From Torreya grandis (taxonomy: Eukaryota; Streptophyta; Pinopsida; Cupressales; Taxaceae): a stretch of DNA of 64,000 nucleotides. This document shows, in pieces, positions 59,077 to 64,000 of this stretch. The stretch is taken from assembly GCA_037957365.1 (NCBI GenBank), contig JARHVA010002426.1:129001-193000 (forward strand), written 5' to 3'. The notes beneath the pieces were generated by a model that did no database searches, was not told the DNA's origin, and saw only the letters and a list, made by a program, of their open reading frames with translations. Position 1 is the stretch's first letter. Each line of letters opens with the position of its first letter. Both the position numbers and the translations under genes were made by a program.

Positions 59077-59480
59077 CAAAAATCATGAATTGTAGAGGAA
59101 TAATAAAAAACTAAATAATAATTAAAAACTATGTAAATTCAACTTTTTAAGGGCTTCTTGAAAGGCAAATGACTCTGTCTCTCTCATGGCATGTTGTTGT
59201 CAACACTCTCCCTCATTCACTCAAGAGAGAACACACATATTTGGCAATGGACTTACACTTACTCCTAAATGCATTAGTAATGTGGGACATTTGTACATGT
59301 ATCTATAAATCCAACAAAAATACCTCTTCATAATTAATAGAAAACAAAACACATTGATAATGCATTATTAATTATGAAGAAAATAACATGTAAAGGGTGG
59401 TAATAGGAATATAGAATATAAGGTAGTTAAAGAAGAAGATTTAAATAACATTTATTTTTAAAAAGATGTTGTATTGAAAA

Positions 59481-59702
59481 GGTTGTAGTTTAATTGGTGA
59501 GGATGATTGTTGTTTATATCCATTTACTAAGATATAAATCTCTCTAGATATTTGATATGGAGAGCCAATTGGTTAAAGCGAGGATCATGTCTTGGATAAT
59601 TTTAACGACGTGAATACCCTTTATTTATGACTGCTTAGCCAAAAGAACTCATTGATTTAGATATATGCTTACTCAAGATTGTAAATCTACTATATATTTG
59701 TT
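59481..59702 (+). mobile_element. tRNA-like dimeric SINE, copy 1
   Basis: Aligns with 61539-61757. The first unit shows a box-A-like TAGTTTAATTGG. The second unit shows AGCCAATTGGTTAAAGCG, a very tRNA-like box A. The right part (ATATATGCTTACTCAAGATTG) is shared with copy 2. Box B is decayed here. Putative RNA polymerase III transcript. There is no open frame. Ends not defined by target duplications. Confidence 0.45.
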
Positions 59703-59859
59703 TTTGAAATATAAACAAAAAAACTGACATTCTATATAATTCAATGATTCCATACTACATGTTTTCAATATTCTTTAACTTATCCATCTTTACTCTAATT
59801 ATTAATTAGCTTGTATTATAATATTACCCCCCTTCCCTTCAATAATGCATTCTTGTTAA

Positions 59860-60170
59860 CATCTACATACTTAAATAACATACATATATTATTATTATAT
59901 AATTAATATTAATAATAAAATATGAATAATTAATATAATACATACATATATAATTACATGTCATATAATCATATATTAATTATATTACATAGTAATATAT
60001 TAATTATATTATATAACAATATATTATTTTTAATATTATTTATTATATATAATATATTATATACTATATTATTATTATTATTATTATTATATAATTATAT
60101 TAATATAATGTATATATTCATATTAGTATATTATGTTTATTAAAAAATATTTATATATATAATTTTATAC
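59860..60170. repeat. AT-only low-complexity tract
   Basis: Almost pure A/T with ATATTA, TATTAT and ATT runs (for example TATTATTATTATTATTATTA near 60070). No coding meaning. Confidence 0.8.
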
Positions 60171-60369
60171 CTTCACTATTTGTATGTTTTATATGGTTTT
60201 GTCTTTCTTCATTATTTTATTAAAGTTCAAATTCATAATCGTCTCTTCTTTATATAGCACATTATTATTTTATATAAAGAAATACAAAATTTTATTTTCC
60301 ATTATCATCTTCATGACATAAAATTATTAGTACTTAACCTTTTGTATACAAAAAATAAAACAAATTAAT

Positions 60370-61325
60370 GATCATAAATTTCGTGTAAAATATAAATACT
60401 GATTTACACTTTTTCACTTCACAAAATTCCGTAAAGTTACTCCTCATTATACCAAAAAGTCACTTTACATTTAAAATAATAAATAAAAGTTGTAGTCAAT
60501 AAAACACTCATACAAACTTTCCTCTGCGTCAACAACTTTATACATTGTAACGAATACCACTATTCTATTATATAATCTTTCTACCCATTAATTTAATTTT
60601 TCCACTTGATAGAACACCTTGATTGGAGCCTTTAGTGTAACAATGTGTGAATAGGGTAAGACCCTTACTTTCTCCATCATCATGTGTTCTTTTGTTTTTT
60701 TCCTCTTTCTTTTCTTTTTTTTTTCTCTATCTATAAATTATTTGGTTTCATACATGTTATTAATTTTTTTGTTTATTTAATTTTATATAAATTTAAATTT
60801 ATTTTATCTGACAATAAAGTAATTTATATATTATCTTCCTATTATCATAAATTTTGTGTGAAGTATAAATATCGATTTACACTTTTTCACTTCACAAAAT
60901 TTTATGAAGCTACTCTTCATTATACCAAGAAATCACTTTAAATTAAAAATAATAAATAAAAATTGTAATCAATAAGACATTCATATGAACTTTCCTCCAC
61001 AACAACAACTCTATACATTATAGCGAATTGCACTATTCTCTTATATAATCTTTCCACCCATTAGTTTAATTTTTCCACATGATAGAGCACCTTGATTAAA
61101 GCCTTTAATGCATCAATGTGTGAATAGGGTGAAACCATTACTTTCTCCATCATCATGTGTTCTTTTGTTTTTTCCTTTTTTTTCTTTTTCCTGTTTCTTC
61201 TTTCTTCCTTTATTTTTTAATAAATTATTTGGTTTCATACATGTTATTAAAAAATTTGTATAAATTTTAATTTGTTTTATTTGATAATAAAGTAATTTGT
61301 ATATTATTTTCATATTATCATATAA
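60370..61325. repeat. 475-bp tandem duplication
   Basis: Unit 1 (about 60370-60843) and unit 2 (about 60844-61325) share TTTACACTTTTTCACTTCAC, CTCCATCATCATGTGTTCTT and GGTTTCATACATGTTATTA in the same order. They are about 85 percent identical by eye, so old. Confidence 0.8.
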
Positions 61326-61538
61326 ATTCATTTGAGATGTAATATATACTTGACACTCTAATTAAATTGTTGGAAATGTTTATAAGTATTTATTTGATAT
61401 ACCACTAAAGTTGTCATGGAATGATGTCATATGAGAATTAGATCTATCCCCTACATCTTCGAGCCTATCTCTCAACAAGAAGATTTCTACTAATGTATCA
61501 CCCATGGTTATAATTAAATTTTTATCTCGATCAAAAAA

Positions 61539-61757
61539 GTTGTAATCTGACTAGTGAGAATGATGGATTATTATATCCATCCACCAAGGTACAAATCCTT
61601 GTAGATATCTGATGCTTAGAAACTGTTGAATGAATAGGGATAGGTTTAATTCCTACGTGACTTTGATGAATGGGTTCCCCCTAGTCATGATAGCTTAGCC
61701 GAAAGAAGGCTCTCATTTAGATGTATGCTTACTCAACATTGTAATCTACTATATATA
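61539..61757 (+). mobile_element. tRNA-like dimeric SINE, copy 2
   Basis: Here the box-B-like elements are the better preserved: GGTACAAATCC in the first unit and GGTTTAATTCC in the second. The first box A is decayed (TAATCTGACTAG). Together with copy 1 the consensus has two tRNA-like heads followed by a shared tail ending ATCTACTATATAT. Confidence 0.45.
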
Positions 61758-61801
61758 ATCCAAAACATGTGCAAAGATGCCAATATCTATGTAATTGGAA
61801 A

Positions 61802-61838
61802 GAAATTCCCCCATGCATAAGGCTTGTCTCATGGTTGA

Positions 61839-61888
<50 letters not shown>

Positions 61889-61925
61889 TCAACCATGAGA
61901 CAAGCCTTATGCATGGGGGAATTTC
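61802..61925. repeat. Perfect 124-bp palindrome with (AT)n centre
   Basis: The left arm starts GAAATTCCCCCATGCATAAG and runs to GGTTGAGGATAT. The right arm is its exact reverse complement, ending at 61925. About 22 AT units fill the centre. No mismatch is seen in the arms. Confidence 0.95.
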
Positions 61926-64000
61926 AGTGGGATTTTCATATATGAGATAAGTCTCTTTAAGATCAAAACTCAGTTTTGAGTATAGAATACAGTTTTAAAT
62001 GTTTCACAATGGTTCAAAATTTAATCATTAGTATAGATTATGGGGGCATATGTTATATATATGCACTCATATTACATAACCAAAGTATAGATTCATACAA
62101 TTTTGTGATGCAAAGCTAATTCCACTTTTCTACCAAACTTTGCATTTATCTTGATTCAAGATCCTCTTTTTTTTATTCACTCATTTCCTATAGTCCTTAT
62201 GGACAACATACAATAATGGTTATATGATTCCTAGTCTCATTAACCCTCTCTGCCCTTTTCATCAACTCTCTCAAGAATTTCCAAGTCTCACTTTCTCCCT
62301 TTACACAACTTTACATACTCTTCACATTAGTCCCTGTAACCCTATTTATATAATTATTTTCTTTATATGGAAAAATTACAATGCTTTTCAAGAAACCAAT
62401 TATAGTTATGAGTACCCTCTATTTAAATCTACCTGGGTACAAATTTTCAATATCCAAACCCTCATGTAGACCCCTTTTCTAGTCACTACTCTTCCCCAAT
62501 TAGGCCTCCTCAAGCCTGAATATAACACGATCATCAAAAGACCATAGCCTTCAATCCGTACACTCCAAATAACTTTAAAATAAGTTATATCATCTTAAAT
62601 AGGCTTAGGCTACAAATTTGTGTGAGATTTTGATAGTTAAATCTCCAGATATTGATGAAACCCTAATTTAGGGCTTGTAGGGCCTAAGACAACCCAGGAG
62701 CATACAAAATACAACTGTGAATGTTGTACAAGGTTTAAAATATCCAAATCAAGTTTTTGAGGTCTATCTAGCCTTGGATTAACTTTCCCAATCACTAGCA
62801 GATGTTGATCAATCAACTTTACACATTAACTAGATCAAAATATCCTTGACTGTGTACACAGTGTAACAATCTACAGGTCTGTATTTTTGTGAGGTCAAAC
62901 AAAACACATAGCAATGAATTAAAAAATTCAAAGACACTTGAAATACTTTATATTAACTTACCTCAATGCATCAAAACACTAGATCATCAGTTTTTTTGGA
63001 TCATTTCCTTCAAAAAAATAGTCACCATTCAACCTTATAAAACTTGTTACATAATACAAGGTTTCTAAACTAGTTTACAAGCATAACAAAAATCACGTGT
63101 ATTTCCTTTGAGCATACACTCCTTAAGCAACATTAGATAACTATAGATGTATTGAGATTACTATGCCAATCAAACCAATGTTTATTCATTCAGAAAATAG
63201 ACTCAGAGTCCAATAGAATAGTAAACAAGGCGGGTTCTTTGTTTATCTTGCAATCCAAAGAACTTAGACTCAATATGAGACTCATTATGTAAATCACTTG
63301 AAACAACAAGGGATTTGAACTTCACTTACCAAAATACGATACTTTTGTAACATTCTTAAACAAGTCTTTTACCATAAACTTGTACCTTCTTCTTGTTCAC
63401 AAACACATAATTTGTATTTAATGCAGGGTATAAACATTATTAATCTCAAGTATGGAAAAAAATTTATCATGTAAATATTATCAAACACTTAATAGACTCA
63501 ACATGTCTATCACTGTTGAATTCATATGCAGTTTTTGTTCATTACAAATTGATTGACAGTCATACATTTGTTTTGGCAGACCTTCTTTCTTTCTCAGTCT
63601 TGTTTATTCCTATTTTCTCCATCTACTTTCCTACTTCAAATCATAAAACACTATATATCCTTTCTACCTATGAACTAGACTCCTAAAACATACTTAGTAA
63701 TTGTTTCTTGATCAAGAACTTCTTACCATCTTGTTACTAACGTAGGGTGGTGGACTCTATGACTTCCACCCTACTCTTCCAGCTTGAAATATTACTCATA
63801 ACCACTCTTAGGACCTTTCATAAGACCATGAAGGTCTATTACATCTTTATTCAACAATTACATACCTTCATTACTCACTTAGACCACCTAGAACACTTTA
63901 AAATTTTGAAAATCCCTTTTGGTGAAAAAAATTAACTTTGAACCCAAATTCAAATTTCACTCATTGTCATGACTATTATACCAACTCTTGGGCATTCCTA
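61926..64000. other. AT-rich right edge, nothing recognised
   Basis: No domain, LTR or tandem structure was found on either strand. The small open frames present are typical of chance in AT-rich DNA. Confidence 0.4.

Noticed and set aside
59555..59600. tRNA gene suggested by AGCCAATTGGTTAAAGCG
   Set aside because: No matching acceptor stem, anticodon arm or complete T arm. It is better explained as part of the SINE-like repeat.

Overview
The window looks like intergenic DNA of a large, repeat-rich plant nuclear genome. It holds several layers of plant-type LTR retrotransposons (Ty1/copia with an initiator-Met tRNA primer site, and Ty3/gypsy of the Tat type), a tRNA-like SINE, no rRNA or tRNA gene and no intact host gene. 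The sequence is AT-rich and CpG-poor, and in-frame stops mostly sit where CAG or CAA codons are expected, which suggests long-term cytosine methylation. I cannot name the species. The size and age of the nested elements would fit a gymnosperm or another giant plant genome, but that is inference.

Layout. 440-3312 is a truncated copy of a 3.4-kb LTR. 3313-8625 is a broken gypsy element (gag, protease, reverse transcriptase, integrase tail). 9480-12760 is a long decayed plus-strand coding region of unknown identity that ends in a coiled coil. 12888-41758 is a minus-strand Tat-like gypsy element (A) bounded by two 1.57-kb direct repeats. Gag, protease, RT, RNase H and integrase run leftwards from 40 kb to 31.5 kb. 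A plant-mobile-domain-like pseudogene lies antisense to them at 29.6-31.3 kb, and an RVT_3-type RNase H sits near the left LTR. Into A went a 2.17-kb solo LTR (35699-37866, duplicated target GTGTG) and gypsy element B (15650-28898, target GGTTA). B has 2.5-kb LTRs and little more than gag. Into B's 3' LTR went a minus-strand copia element (23222-28748, target ATCTA).

41759-44580 is AT-rich DNA without a recognisable gene. 44581-59076 is a 5'-truncated plus-strand Tat element (C) with a 3.4-kb 3' LTR. It is split between protease and RT by a young copia element (47873-52505, target GACAT, two 905-bp LTRs) that keeps an open gag-protease frame but has lost most of pol. 59080-64000 is AT-rich, with two copies of a dimeric tRNA-like SINE, a 475-bp tandem duplication and a perfect 124-bp palindrome.

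Four exact target duplications, and the reading frames that rejoin when two of the insertions are removed, give a firm insertion order. By-eye LTR divergence (about 20, 17, 9, 7 and 2.5 percent) agrees with it. The most unusual signal is in the two copia elements. Both carry arrays of a 12-bp palindrome, RCCGACGTCGGY, in the LTR upstream of the TATA box and again between integrase and RT. Most repeats start about 21 or 31 bp apart, that is two or three DNA helical turns. The palindrome is two abutting DRE/CRT (RCCGAC) half-sites around a GACGTC core, so the array may be a stress-responsive enhancer or another protein-binding platform.
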